DNA from: Adiantum capillus-veneris
Taxonomy: Eukaryota > Streptophyta > Polypodiopsida > Polypodiales > Pteridaceae
Assembly: GCA_014529385.2 (NCBI GenBank)
Contig: CM043956.1
Location: 66,016,281 to 66,080,280 of the forward strand
Direction of reading: 5' to 3'
DNA: 64,000 nucleotides
Part shown: positions 1 to 10,990 of the stretch, piece by piece
How positions within the stretch are numbered: position 1 is the first letter of the stretch
Layout: every line of letters begins with the position of its first letter
Position numbers and translations under genes: made by a program
The notes under the pieces: generated by a model
The model's input: the letters and a program-made list of their open reading frames with translations, nothing else
The model's database searches: none
Told to the model about the DNA's origin: nothing

Positions 1-135
1 AGCTTCATGATTTTCACCTTCAATGTAATCCCAATAGCCCTTTCCTTGTAGGAAGTTTGTCATTTGAAACCTCCATGTAGGGAAATTATTTTTGTCCAAC
101 TTCTCACTACCGATTTGGTTGAGCTTGTTTTCCAT
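1..135 (-). CDS. gag: Copia gag polyprotein, N-terminal 45 codons (partial)
   Basis: The start ATG is the complement of 133-135, and the frame stays open to the window edge. The protein begins MENKLNQIGSEKLDKNN and continues with the pattern FPTWRFQMTNFLQGKGYW. The run of Leu, aromatic and Trp residues around 'W..QM.NFL.GKGYW' is the hallmark of plant copia gag N-termini, which build the virus-like particle that packages element RNA in the cytoplasm. The frame sits the expected distance (about 320 bp) downstream of the primer-binding site. It is truncated only by the window boundary. Family assignment is confident; completeness is unknown. Confidence 0.75.
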   Translation of the reverse strand, partial: MENKLNQIGSEKLDKNNFPTWRFQMTNFLQGKGYWDYIEGENHEA

Positions 136-458
136 ATTCCTACACAGCTCCAAAACTCTGCAACTTGCACAAAACCTGCAACCTTGCTATACAAGTACAT
201 GTGATCTACTTAACACTCAACAAGAGTGACCACACCTCATATACATGTATCCACAGTCAGGCATACATGTACCAACTCTCTTTGCACACAATTTTGTATC
301 CAAATCTGCAGCCTGCACAAAAACCAAAAAATTGCAAATCTAGTTGTCCCTGTTTGATTACCTGTACCAGAACTCTATCTCTCAGATAGAGCCTAAATTG
401 AGCCTAGTACCAAACTTTGTGAGAAATAGTTGGAGATCGGTGTGTCAGTAGCTCTAAG

Positions 459-473
459 TTGGCTCTGATACCA
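459..473 (-). other. Primer-binding site for initiator tRNA-Met
   Basis: The plus strand reads ttggctctgatacca; its complement starts TGGTATCAGAGC, the canonical plant site complementary to the 3' end of initiator tRNA-Met. It abuts the LTR end at 474 and fixes the element's direction as minus. Confidence 0.9.
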
Positions 474-814
474 TGAAAAGAAAGAGGAGAGAAGAGAGAG
501 ACCTTCTCCCAAGCTACACACAGACACACACAGAGAAGAAGATACAGAGAGGGATGAATTTTCTTCTTTTATATACTTCACAAAATGAGTGTGTATTTAC
601 ATAATGAAAAACTGATTAGATAAGTAGTACAACCAAAAGAGAGATGCGATCTATAGTGTGAACCCGCTAAGTAGCTAGATAGATATGCCAATTGTAGAAT
701 CCTTGCCGAGGATATGCCATGTCGGTCTCCAGCCGTGTCGATGATGTAAATGTGGCCAACGGTCACCAGGGCCTACCAAGAGTGCCAGCTCATCGAGAGC
801 TTGACATCTCAACA
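474..814 (-). repeat. 5' LTR of the copia element
   Basis: The LTR is bounded on the inner side by the primer site at 473/474. The outer end is inferred at 814, where the minus strand begins TGTTGAG, giving TG...CA termini and 341 bp. A TATA-like box (minus strand gtatataaaag, 566-576) lies about 95 bp before the inner end, as expected for an LTR promoter. The outer boundary is an inference because the second LTR and the second copy of the target duplication are outside the window. Confidence 0.6.
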
Positions 815-1548
815 ATGCGCCTGAAGCGAGGGATTGCCCTTTTGCACTTGACGCAAGGACAAAAGCGTTTGTCTTTGAGCCACCGATCGCGTTCATGGTT
901 TGTTCAAGGGGCCACGATCATCCCAGTAAACGTCATGTACACTCACGAAAAAGAGAGCATTTTTAATCCAAAAAGTTTAAAGTTTATTTGGAGTCATGTG
1001 TTCTAAAAAATAAACAATTAATTAGAGAAAATAGTGTCCAAAACATATTTCAATAAAAAAAAGAGAAATGATAAAAGTTCAAAGAGAATAAAGTGCAATG
1101 AGTGCAATAATTTTTTAAAATAAAGTGCAGTCGGTTCTTTCACTAAATGAAATGATTTTATAGTCGCAAATATTTAGGGTAAGATAAAAAATGCACTTTA
1201 AAAACATCTAAAAGTCTTACAAAAATAAGTACTCATAAAAAAAATCAAAAGGCTAAAAATGTCATTATTTATATCTAAGGATAGAGGGGGGTGGTTTGTA
1301 CCCCCCCTCCTGCCTTGGATATGTTTGTATCCGTTTGAAATGATGTTACATGATAATAGCAACGGTAATAGTCATGGTAATAGCTGCAATAATAACAGCG
1401 GTAATGACAGGTGCCTAAAAAAGGAAGAAGGGGAAAATATGCCATGTTTTTGTGGCATACTTTGCCCTCTTCTTCTTTGCCATTGCACCTGCACCAAGAC
1501 CGCTCCTCCCTACTCCACCTCCCACACCCTCTTCCTCTCTCTCCCTTG
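815..1548. other. AT-rich spacer, no gene seen
   Basis: Between the copia LTR and the first duplicated segment I see only AT-rich, low-complexity sequence becoming CT-rich near 1490-1548. Open frames here are short, low in complexity and overlap on both strands; none resembles a known family. Confidence 0.6.
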
Positions 1549-1722
1549 TCCATCTCTCTCCACCTTCTCCCTCTCTCACACACACACACATTTTTGGTTC
1601 GTTTGCAAAGAATTTTTGTTTTGTTTGCGACGGAGCCTTTGAAGGGGATTTATCGCCATTTTCATAGGACGCTCAACCTAGTGATTAACCATATCTACAA
1701 CTTAAAGTAACCACAAAAGACC

Positions 1723-1724
<2 letters not shown>

Positions 1725-1761
<37 letters not shown>

Positions 1762-1793
1762 TGTTTCCCTATTGTATTTTACTCCACAAATAG

Positions 1794-1824
<31 letters not shown>
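1725..1824 (+). repeat. Poly-C run (35 nt) followed by an (AC)n microsatellite
   Basis: Uninterrupted C from 1725 to 1759, then a short unique stretch and an AC repeat at about 1798-1824. The equivalent place in copy B has only nine C residues (19548-19556), so this tract is length-variable or partly a sequencing artefact. Confidence 0.85.
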
Positions 1825-1830
<6 letters not shown>

Positions 1831-2091
1831 CTTACATGTATAAAGATAGAAACAATAGGAGATTAAGGAGGCACATACCTCATTCATTTGACCGACTAAT
1901 GCAATAGGGACTATCGTAAACAATTTTTTGATCTAGCTGGTTGCTTAGTGAATTAGATGCAATCTTCTTGCGCGTCGTTGTAAACTTGTTTTTAATGTTT
2001 GAAAATGGATGTAAGAGGTAGAGTTTTTAGGAAATGGATTGTGAGAGAAATCAAAAAAGAAATAGGTTGAAGTAAATAAAAATAGGTTAAA

Positions 2092-2094
<3 letters not shown>

Positions 2095-2156
<62 letters not shown>

Positions 2157-2724
2157 TATCATCCTTGGAGGTCAAATATGACCTATGGGACCAAATGAAC
2201 ATGTCATGTGGTGTTAGTGGAGGTTGTAAGTGACTCTCGATAATAAAAAATGATTGAGATGAGCGTTGCAATAGAGAGTCCAAATCGTGGTTAGGAGGGG
2301 AAGGTATGTAGGGAGAGATCGTGGATTAATATATGGGGAAAAGAGGACCTAATGTGGTCAAAAGCTGAGCACTCAAATACTGTGTGGTACTCACTATCTC
2401 ACACTTCACAAGGGCATAAGGTGCAAATTCAATGAGACTCCTCTCCAGTGTCCCAACGTCCTGTCTTGTAGCATAGAGAATGTGATCTAAGACGAATGGA
2501 GGCAACAGTGTGGATCGCACTCAATGGAATGGGTTCAAGGATGTAGAGATGCGTTCGGTTACCTTGTTCAAAGAAAAAGAGAGATGTCTAGTTTGGCGCA
2601 ATGTGTGGTGTAATGGCTGAAGCAAGAAAATGCGGATTTCTCCCAAGGCCTGATACATTGGTGTTGTAAGAAGGCCTCATTAACGTGGGAGTTGATTGAT
2701 GCATACTTGACCAAGTGACATGCA
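2095..2724 (-). mobile_element. LINE 3' end fragment with (TC)n tail, copy A
   Basis: On the minus strand 2724 to 2151 matches the 3' part of the LINE at about 40910-41465: the same 3' region including cttttccccatatatt and the terminal block tcatatttgacctcc. The element end is followed at once by a pure TC run (2095-2150, GA on the plus strand). Translated remnants near 2326-2520 resemble those at 41106-41354. It is a 5'-truncated LINE copy lacking reverse transcriptase. Its upstream junction at about 2724 abuts gypsy sequence. Confidence 0.75.
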
Positions 2725-5532
2725 CACTCAGCTACCTCTGAAGATTCAGGGTCAGAAAAAGAACATGTGAGAGCTAAGCTACTCCTGAAACGAGGGGAGG
2801 AATTTTTTTTTGACTTTCTTAACCAAAAATCAAGAAGAGTAAAATGGTATAGACAAAAAGGAGACACAAGAAACGTGAAAACAAGACCTATGCCATCAGT
2901 CTCCAATAGAACACTGTTCCTGATGCAGATAGATGCACATGATTGTGTCAAGGACAAAATCATAATTGGCAAATATCTTTCAAATGAAAATCTAGAAATG
3001 TCAAGAACATTGAGAAAAACAAGGAAGGATACTCAAGAAAATCCCCAAGAAACAGGACAAGGAGCCAACCATGACACAAATTGAGCGGAAAAAGAAATAT
3101 CAAGAGTTGAAAAAATATCTAAAAGAGATATGTACAACCAAAATGGAAACCACAGAAGATGATGGAAAAGATGTAATGAGTGTTCCATCCCATTACAAAA
3201 AGTATACTCTCCAAGATCAAAAAATCATTGTCGAACAACCTGTTAGAGAACTACAAAAACAGGGCAAGTCCTACAAAGGGCCTGAGAACACAAAAAAGAT
3301 AGACTTAGTTGAACCACGGAAAGAACCTACGCATGCCTACATTGGAAATGACCTAACAGAAGATGAGAAAGAGCTTTTACTAAGATTACTAAAATAATAC
3401 CAAAATATTTTTGCTTGGTCTTACAAGGATATCAAGGGTGTTGATGCAAAAAATTTTCAACATACCATACCCATGAGAGATGATGTTAAACCAAGTAGAC
3501 AAAGGCCATACATATACAATGGAATATTTGCCAGGAAAATAAAAAAGGAGATTGAGAAACTAAAGGAAGCCGAATTCATTTACGAAATTGAACACACAAA
3601 TTGGGTGTCTCGAATCCTGGTAGTACCCAAGAAGAATGGGAAATTACGAGTGGTGTCAACCTCAAAAAAATAAATGCAGCTACCATTAGAGACAACTTTC
3701 CTCTTTTCAATCACTTAGCATGTTTTAGAACGAGTTTCATAAAAAGAAGCTTACAGCTTCTTAGATGGCTTTTTGGGATACAATCAACTATTGGTTGATC
3801 CAAAAGATCAGCATAAAACTGCTTTTGCAATGGAATGGGATATTTTTGCCTATCGGGTTATGCCCTTTGGGTTAAATAATTCTCCTACCACCTTTCAATG
3901 ATCGATGAGCCATTCTTTTAAAGAATATCTTAGGAAATTATTGGAAGTATATATAGGATGATCTATGTGTATATTCATCAATACGGGCTGATCATTTTGA
4001 ACACCTCAAAAAGGTATTCGAAAAATGTAGACTTTATAGGATTTGCTTAAATCTTGAAAAGTGTATATTCATGGATAGACAAGGAAACATTCTTGGACAT
4101 ATAGTGTCTAAAAATGGCATAGCTACTAACACGGATAAAATTCATATTATTGTTGAATTTCCTAGACCAGCAACAGTCAAGGGGGTTCAAGCCTTCATGC
4201 ATTGTGGATATTACAGACGGTTCATTTACATGTATGCTATAATTGCAAAACCCATGTATAGCTTGATTACAGACTTTGAGTGGACTAAATCATGTGAGAA
4301 ATCCTTCATGAAGCTTAATAATCTCTCACCGTAGCTCCAATGTTGAAAGCACCAGATTGGAATAAAATATTCCACATACATGTAGATGCTTCCAATTTCG
4401 CCACAGGTTGTATACTAGCTAAACTCGGAGATTGAAAATCGATTTTTCTATTTCCTATGCTAGCTGACAATTGAACATGGCAGAAAAGAATTACACTGCC
4501 ACAAAAAGGGAAGGATTATGAATTATCTATATCGTTAAAAAGTATAGACATTACGTATTAGCGAGCAAATTTGTGTTCTTTGTGGACCACCAACATTTGT
4601 TGTACTTGGTCAACAAGCCATGTAGCACAGGAAGAATAGTGAGATGGTTCATCATTCTTCTGGAATTTGATTTCATTGTGGTTGTAAAAAAGGGCACTAC
4701 ACATCAAAGAGCAAATCATTTGTCAAGGATTATTTCAGGAGAATTGCCTAAAAGGGTAGATGATGATCTACCAGATACCTATTTGTTCTCCGTGGAAATG
4801 ATACCTCGATGGTCAGAAAACATGGTATCATTGATGAAAATAGCTCAAGTGGATTCACAAATACCACCTCCTATTAAAATTGGATTAATCGAGCAATCGG
4901 CTATGTATCAATTACTAGCTGGTAGGCTATACAAAAGAAATTAAGATGAAATATTGCTCCTATGCATTAATCTTGAAGAGAAAAACAAGTACCTAAGTCA
5001 AGCACATATTACCATAGTAGGACTTCACTTTGCAGAAGACCAAACTATGCGACGAATTTTGAGACTTGGAGTATTTTGGCCGACTATGAGGAGTGATGTT
5101 CACTCTTTTGTAAAGGATTATCCTCAATGTCAAAACTAGACACCCATACCTCACATAACATTGTTCCAAATGTCGCTTGTTCCTAATTGGAGTAACTATC
5201 TAATTACTTACTTATCAAGCCGAATATTTTGTGAGGATATGAGTAAATGCCATCAAAGAGCAATTGAAACTGAAGCAAAAGACTATTCTCTTATTGGAAA
5301 CCAATTGTATCGGAGAGGTAAGGATCAGCATTTACATATTTGTGTGAATGAAGACGAGTATATTCCAATTATAGAACAAGCACATGCTGGATTAGTTGGA
5401 GGTCACTTTTCGAGTGAGACCACCGCAAGAGAAATCTTTATGGCAGGCATATGGTGGCCAACAGTTTTTGCAGATGCCAATGAATATGTTCAAAAGTTTG
5501 ATGCTTCTTAACGAGAAAATATGCCAACACAT
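2725..5532 (+). pseudogene. pol: Ty3/gypsy pol remnant, copy A
   Basis: A decayed gypsy polyprotein gene. In order I see the region before RT with IPMRDDVKPSRQRPY (about 3465-3510), the RT start WVSRILVVPKKNGK (about 3601-3645), RT core VMPFGLNNSP (about 3850-3890), a sequence from GNILGHIVSKNGIA onward (4084-4330), the RNase H-connection region VFFVDHQHLLYLV (about 4573) and the integrase zinc-binding region with H.GLVGGHFS (about 5390). No catalytic integrase core follows; the CACTA derivative begins at 5533. Frame breaks occur near 3397 (TAA unique to this copy), 3650-3670, 3900, inside the YxDD catalytic motif near 3953, at 4334, 4942 and 5139. Both LTRs are missing. It cannot encode a functional polymerase. 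Confidence 0.8.
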
Positions 5533-6560
5533 CACTACAAGAGTTTGTGTACATTTGTAACATTGTTAGTGACGGAAATACATTGGGTTTTATTACTCCT
5601 CGGCGTCGCTAAGACAGTCGCTAAGAGCGTGGATACGGGAATGTCTCTATGAGCATTTCTATAACCGTCGCTATATGCGTCGCTATATAGAGACACCTAT
5701 AGCAACGATCATAGCGACATTTTATATGCCACATATAGTGACATTTATAGTGACGCTACAGAGTCTTATATAGCGACGGTCATAGCGACACCCGAGAGAA
5801 TTTTTTTTTGGTGGCAGGGCATTAAATGCCCTGCCACCCATCAACCATATTGAATGTTTCATTAATTGATTCACTTTTGAAAGAAAGTGCAAGCCTGGAT
5901 ATAGACCCAAAGTAGTCACCCGCAAGACAATATAACCATTAACTCCATCATCCATAGTATTGTTTGCAGAATAAAGATACAAAATTGACAAAAGTAAATT
6001 GATGAAAGTAAATCAATGACAATTGTACACATTATAGGCAAAATCACTTGATTGAAATAGGTACAACACCATTGCCATTATTGGAAAAATATACATGGTT
6101 TTCAAAAAGACGTATAAACTTCATCTCATGATACATATGCTATGATAAAAGGAAACTAATGCTATCTAGCTATAGCTAGACTGATGTCCTCTAATCAGAC
6201 GTCTCATCGCGTCCAAGCGACATATCTGTCAGATTCTGCAAAAAAAACAATAAGACAGATTTTTGTAAGTATAAACATATAGCGACGTTTATAAAACAAT
6301 ACAACAAATAGAAAAGAGTAAACCCTAATACTTACCATGCTGCTGCGAGAACTCAGAATGTCCATCAAGGTGTTTAAGCCCTTCTTACCTGTGTACATGC
6401 GCTTGTACGATGTGGGGTCACGTCCTATAATCGACCATTGTCAAAACATACAAAGAATCCATTATGTTATAATTTATAAACCCCTAAACCCTAAACTACT
6501 ATCAAACCTAAAGAGCAATGCAAAAACACTTACAAGATCGGCCTCAAATGATGTCGAGGT
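5533..6560 (-). mobile_element. Deleted CACTA element (left-end derivative), copy A
   Basis: It starts CACTACAAGAG and runs, with the same subterminal 'gtcgctat / atagcgacg' motifs, the 'ggtggcagggcatt' block and the last exons of the TnpA-like gene, in parallel with 11410-12440 of the larger CACTA element. The similarity stops after ggcctcaaatgatg near 6556, inside that gene. I find no second CACTA terminus to its right, so this is a one-ended, internally deleted derivative that could not move without a partner end. It directly truncates the gypsy remnant. Confidence 0.8.
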
Positions 6561-7743
6561 CATAAAATTATGCAATTTGAAAGTAATTATATGTTGATCA
6601 CCAAGGTCATGATTCAAAAATTTATTACAAATGCAAATAACATCATGTTTTGAGGTAAAAAGCTCTTTAGCCCCATTAGAGAGGGTTACCGTGAGTGGGG
6701 GTTCAAAATCCCAAGTAAGCATGCATTCATTCCACTACAGAGGAGTAGTGAGACATAGCTCGAAGAAAAAAAAAAGTGAAGAATAAGGAAACATTTTTCA
6801 AATACATGAGAGGGTTTATAAAAAGAAAGGAATAAAGAAGCCTTCTTTGCGATGGCAGGGGGCTAGTCGATAGCGTCCATGTGTGTCAGTGGCTACTTGC
6901 ATCAGCCATAGAACAATGCTTTAGTGCTTGTAATGAAATTCGGATTTATCATAATCTTAGAGGGAGTAGGTTGAGCAGCCGGTAGGCTAGTTCGGGAGGG
7001 GGGGGGGGTGAGTGGAGTGAGGGGGAAAGGTAGAGTTGTGAAAGGTGAGCGGCTGATCCCAAATGTAATTGTCATGATGAGGCAGCCCAACGATTTGATG
7101 ATGAGTAGGTCCATTGTGGTGTGCGGTTACAACCACGTCCACGATCACCTTGGCCACCATTGCCTCTTGATTTATTGTGTGGATGGGCTTCTTGTGGCGT
7201 TTTTCTTGCAAATACAATTGCATGTATAAAACCATGCACCTCAGAGTTGGGGTTATGAGTAGGAGGGGCTTGGTTAGACAAAACAGAGTGTGAAATTGCT
7301 TCTTTGAGTTTTTGTCTATAGAAAAAATGTAGCAAGAGAGCCATAATGACCTGTTATGACTCCTTTGCCACCCAAATAATGAAGGAAGTTGTTGATTTTT
7401 TTAGAGATGGGGTTGGAAAGAAAGAGATGAGTTGGTGGAGAATCAACCATAATGCGTGGTCAAACTACAGGACATTGTTGTCTCGGTAGGACTATCCTTG
7501 ACCTACATGCTCGCACCCGCATTTTATGATGCACGTTCCATATTTGTGTAGTATAGTTAGTGTCTCTCCCAATGGTGGAGATCACTCCCTTTACCCCAAC
7601 CGTACATCCAAACATAGTCCAACCGTACATTCAAAACAGGACATGGAAAATGGTGCAGCAATCAAGGGGTTTTCAATAAGGTTGGACGCTTTAGTTTCAA
7701 TAATTTGCTGCAGTCAAAGCTTAATAGAGGCTTTATCCACGTC
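6561..7743 (-). other. Degenerate region with possible copia gag remnant
   Basis: No intact gene. On the minus strand 7344-7072 can be read as ALLLHFFYRQKLKEAIS followed by a Gly/Arg-rich tract (KSRGNGGQGDRGRG) ending WTYSSSNRW. A hydrophobic LLL...LKEA segment followed by a basic Gly-rich linker is how many copia gag proteins look just before the zinc knuckle, but no CCHC box is visible. Upstream frames are broken. About 225 bp of this block (6428-6653) are absent from copy B. Assignment is tentative. Confidence 0.3.
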
Positions 7744-7748
7744 ATTAA

Positions 7749-7890
7749 TGTTGATCTTATATGTGAAGCTACTCAATATATGGCTTCTCTATATATGGCA
7801 CCTAGGTCCCCTCTATATATACATCATCTCATGTGTGTATTCTACACGCTTTGGGGTTCTATTTATGTGCTCTCTCTTTCTCTCTCAACA
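7749..7890 (+). repeat. 5' LTR of the non-autonomous element, copy A
   Basis: Begins tgttgatc, ends tctctcaaca (TG...CA). It contains repeated 'ctatatatgg' and 'ctatatataca' TATA-like stretches and a CT-rich 3' end. It aligns with 10105-10246 with a handful of mismatches. Confidence 0.9.
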
Positions 7891-7902
7891 TTGTATCAGA
7901 GC
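7891..7902 (+). other. Primer-binding site, initiator tRNA-Met type
   Basis: ttgtatcagagc directly follows the LTR; it differs from the canonical tggtatcagagc by one base. Its position sets the element direction as plus. Confidence 0.85.
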
Positions 7903-7929
7903 AGTACGTTTTTGTTTTCGATTTTTCTC

Positions 7930-8870
7930 CTAATTGAAAAGGATTTTGCAGAAACAACAAACGAAAAACACCGGAATCGATGTGTTCTACAACTTTGCAG
8001 AAGGAAGTTTTTTCAAATTCTTCACCGATTTTGAGTTATCGTTCGCGGACTACGTACATGCCTGAAAAGTAACTTCCACTTTTTGTTGTTGATTTCTCTG
8101 CTAATTGAAAACGATTTTGCAGAAACAACTCGCGAACTAGACCGGAATCAATGTGGTCTACAATTTTGCAGAAGCAAGTATTTTCAAATTCCGCACCGAT
8201 TTTGAGTTATTGTTCGCGGACTGCGTAATTACTCGAAAAGCAACTTTGGCTTTTGGTTTTTTATTTCTCTACTAATTGAAAAAGATTTTACAGAAATTAC
8301 CCGCTGAAGAGACCGGAATCGATGTGGTTTAAAACATTGCATAAGAAAGTTTTTTCAAATTCTGTACCGATTTTGAGTTATCGTTCGCGGACTGCGTACA
8401 TACCTGAAAAGCAACTTTCGCTTTTTGTTTTTGATTTCTCTGCTTATTGAAAATGGTTTTGCAGAAACTACCCATTACAGAGAGACCGGAATCGATGTGA
8501 TCTACAACTTTGCAGAAGACAGCTTTTTCAAATTCTGCACCGAATTTGAGTTATCTTTCTTGGACTGCGTACATGTCCGAAAAGCAAGTTTCGTTTTATG
8601 TTTTTGAGTTTTCTGCTATAACTGAAAATGATATTGCAGAAACTATCCGTGCAAGGGACCGGAATCGATGTGGTCTAAAACTTTGCAGACGGAACTAGCC
8701 GCTACAAGCATCGGAATCGATGAGAAACTATTTGCTTAAGCCATCGTAATCGATGTGGTGTATAACTTTGCAGAAGAAAGTTTCTCTAAATTCTGCACCA
8801 ATTTTGGGTTATCGTCTTGGACTGTGAATATGTTTGAAAAGCAAAATTTTACTTTTTGCTTTTGATTTTT
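7930..8870 (+). repeat. Roughly 171-bp tandem repeats inside the non-autonomous element, copy A
   Basis: Anchor motif 'attgaaaa.gattttgcagaaa' recurs at about 7932, 8104, 8275, 8446 and 8620, a spacing of 171-174 bp. Each unit also carries 'ccggaatcgatgtggtct' and 'accgattttgagttatcg'. The last unit degenerates after 8700. The same array is in copy B (25505-26450). Confidence 0.85.
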
Positions 8871-9099
8871 TTCATAATTGAAAACTTCTTGATTATATTT
8901 TTTCTTCATCAATCATATATTTGTTACTGACGTAACTTTGCTGCAGAAGCTAGTTACATATCGTTCCGATTCGGTCCTCGAGCAGTTGATGATCGTCCAA
9001 ATTCTATCGAGCTACTGTTGGTACATAATCTTTTGTTATATGATATACTCGTTCATTGATTCTCGTAAAATTATTCTTTTAGAGATATAGTTTCGTCGT

Positions 9100-9500
9100 T
9101 TTATTGATAATTTCTCGTTGATACCATAGTGATTTTGATGGTACCATGATGATGTTTTGTTAGTACTTTGGTCATGGTGATTTTTGTTGATACCATGATA
9201 ATATTTCATTGATACCATGGTTATTCTCGGTGATGCCATGATGATGTTTCGTTGATACCATGGTTATTCTCGGTGATTCCATGATGATATTTCGTTAATT
9301 CCATGGTGATTTTTGTTGATACCATGATGCTGTTTCGTTGATACCATGGTTATCCTCGGTGATGCCATGATGTTGTTTCGTTGATACAATGATTTTCGGT
9401 GATATCATGATGCTTTTCGTTGATACCATGATGATTTATTTATTTTTATTGATACAATGATGATGTTTTGTTAATACTTTGATGATATTCATTGATCACT
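9100..9500 (+). repeat. Minisatellite of 'gataccatgatgatg'-type units, copy A
   Basis: About 28-30-bp units built on 'cgttgataccatg' with 'ggttattctcggtgat' alternating; at least a dozen degenerate units. Copy B (26690-27110) has an extra pair of units, showing ongoing copy-number change. Confidence 0.8.
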
Positions 9501-10104
9501 ACGTTGATAAATGTTGTTTTATGTAGTATATACACATATCATCTGCATCACGTAATCACGCATCTTGTACTTTTACGTTCATACTGTATGTACCATATGT
9601 TTTCGTGCGTATATATGTCGTCAAAAGAGTGGCATAGCCAACCATCTCTTATGGCATTGTGAGTGTAAATTATTAACGATGCTAATAATTTTCATGACTA
9701 TGTTTTTTTTAAAGTCTATGATCTATGTAGGATTCATCAAAGAATTGATTTTATGAAGACAAACTTGGTGACAATAAAAGATTTATGAAGATATGTTTGG
9801 TGATACGATAGTGATGACAAGCTACATAGAAGATTCATGGAGACACTTCTGATTACGAGCTAATCGATAGCCTTTACACCTCTTTATTGAACCTTTGTAT
9901 TCATTATTGTATTTGATAGGATAGGAGTAATGTAACTCCTCATAAAACATTCATTGTAAAAGGAGTGATGTAGCTCCTCATGAACATTTGTATATTTAAT
10001 GATTTTTATAATATAACGGTGGGTGTATATAGAGCTGTGGGTTTTTCCCTTGATCCCCCAAGGGTTTTTTCATCCACAGTTAGGGACCCTTATTTGAGCG
10101 GGGG

Positions 10105-10246
10105 TGTTGAGCTTCTATGTGAAGCTACTAAATATATGGCTTCTCTATATATGGCACCCAGGTCCCCTCTATATATACATCATCTCATGTGTGTATTCTA
10201 CACACTTTGGGGTTCTATTTTTGTGCTCTCTCTTTCTCTCTCAACA
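10105..10246 (+). repeat. 3' LTR of the non-autonomous element, copy A
   Basis: Starts tgttgagcttc right after the purine tract and ends ctctcaaca; followed by the target duplication attaa (10247-10251). Confidence 0.9.
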
Positions 10247-10251
10247 ATTAA

Positions 10252-10990
10252 TAAGTAAAAGAAGCTAGGAGGGTGAAGTTACCAAAGTTCCAAGCCTTAT
10301 ATTGAGCCTCCCCCAAATAAATCTTCAACAGCCTATGAGGAAGGAAGGGGTCTGTGTAAGTTTCAAAGGGCTTTTTAAACAAACTCTTGCTTGGTGTAGC
10401 CACATAGAAGTCACAATTGACAAGGTCATGCTCTTTTTCGTCCAGATCATCAGGTAGAAGGAGGATATCCACCGCAATCGAAGGAGTCCAAATCGTTTCA
10501 ATGTAGCCACTCAACAGGAACTTTCTGCACTGACACACCAGCGGGTCATTTTGCAATCATTTTCCATAGCTTTCCATGAATTTCCTCATTAAATTTGGAG
10601 TTGATTCTAGCCATCCCTTTTGTTCGAGATTGTGTGCATCTTGGATGGTGTGTTGGTTTGCATGGATTCTCTTTAGCCTTTCCACTGCTGAGTGAGGTAT
10701 GTCCATAATGTAGACCTTGAACCCGGTAGCTCTGTAAAGAGAACCTACTAATGTGTCAGCGGCTTCATTCGTCAAGCCTGCGCGATCGAATTTCACGATA
10801 GTGTTGGGAAATCCCAAGTTTGAGGTGCATAACAATAGCCCTTGGACTATGGGTGACAGAGGTGGAGCAAGGGCATCATAGCCTAGTTGTTCCAAGGCTC
10901 CATCCCACCAAAAACTTGTTGAAAGGCATAACAAGTAAGTTTTCTGAGTCCCATAGAATGAAAGTATGTTGAAAGGGATGGCAAATCAGG
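10252..10990 (-). pseudogene. Unidentified ORF with internal TGA, copy A
   Basis: On the minus strand a frame of about 240 codons runs from about 10990 down to 10250 with one in-frame TGA at 10557-10559. Upstream of the stop: AIPFNILSFYGTQK, SFWWDGALEQLGYDALAPP and TGFKVYIMDIPHSAVERL; downstream: CRKFLLSGYIETIWTPSI and DPFLPHRLLKIYLGEAQ. The residue composition and the fact that the frame is preserved on both sides of the stop suggest a real former coding sequence. I do not recognise the family. Copy B (36581-37319) has the same TGA, so the break predates the duplication. There is no clear start codon; the region may be an exon or a fragment of a larger gene. Confidence 0.5.

Larger units (their letters stand above)
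1..814 (-). mobile_element. Ty1/copia LTR retrotransposon, 5' portion, running off the left edge
   Basis: Read on the minus strand this is the beginning of a copia element: an LTR at 474-814, a primer-binding site directly inside it at 459-473, an untranslated leader (136-458) and the first 45 codons of gag (135 down to 1). The rest of gag-pol lies outside the window. The order LTR, iMet primer site, leader, gag is visible in the sequence; assignment to copia rests on the primer type and on the gag start. No disrupting stop is seen in the visible gag piece, but too little is present to judge whether the element is intact. Confidence 0.8.
7749..10246 (+). mobile_element. Non-autonomous LTR element with 142-bp LTRs, copy A
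   Basis: A complete small LTR element: LTRs at 7749-7890 and 10105-10246, 5-bp target duplication attaa at 7744-7748 and 10247-10251, primer site at 7891-7902 (one mismatch to the initiator tRNA-Met site), and a purine tract (gagcggggg, 10096-10104) just before the 3' LTR. The 2.2-kb interior has no credible coding frame; it consists of a roughly 171-bp tandem array and a minisatellite. This is the structure of a TRIM- or LARD-like element mobilised in trans, probably by a copia element given the primer. The two LTRs differ at several positions, so insertion predates the segmental duplication. Confidence 0.9.

Noticed and set aside
459-473. tRNA-like sequence
   Set aside because: Only the 3' 12-15 nt of initiator tRNA-Met complementarity is present; it is a primer-binding site, not a tRNA gene.
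6735-6755. Right CACTA terminus near cactacagaggagtagtg
   Set aside because: It is an 18-bp palindrome with no match to the CACTACAAGAG terminus beyond the first bases and no subterminal motifs beside it.
7930-8870. Centromeric satellite because of the roughly 171-bp period
   Set aside because: Only about five units lie within an LTR element with clear target duplications; the period match is coincidental.
9100-9500. CRISPR-like short repeats
   Set aside because: Units are contiguous degenerate minisatellite repeats without unique spacers, in a plant LTR element.
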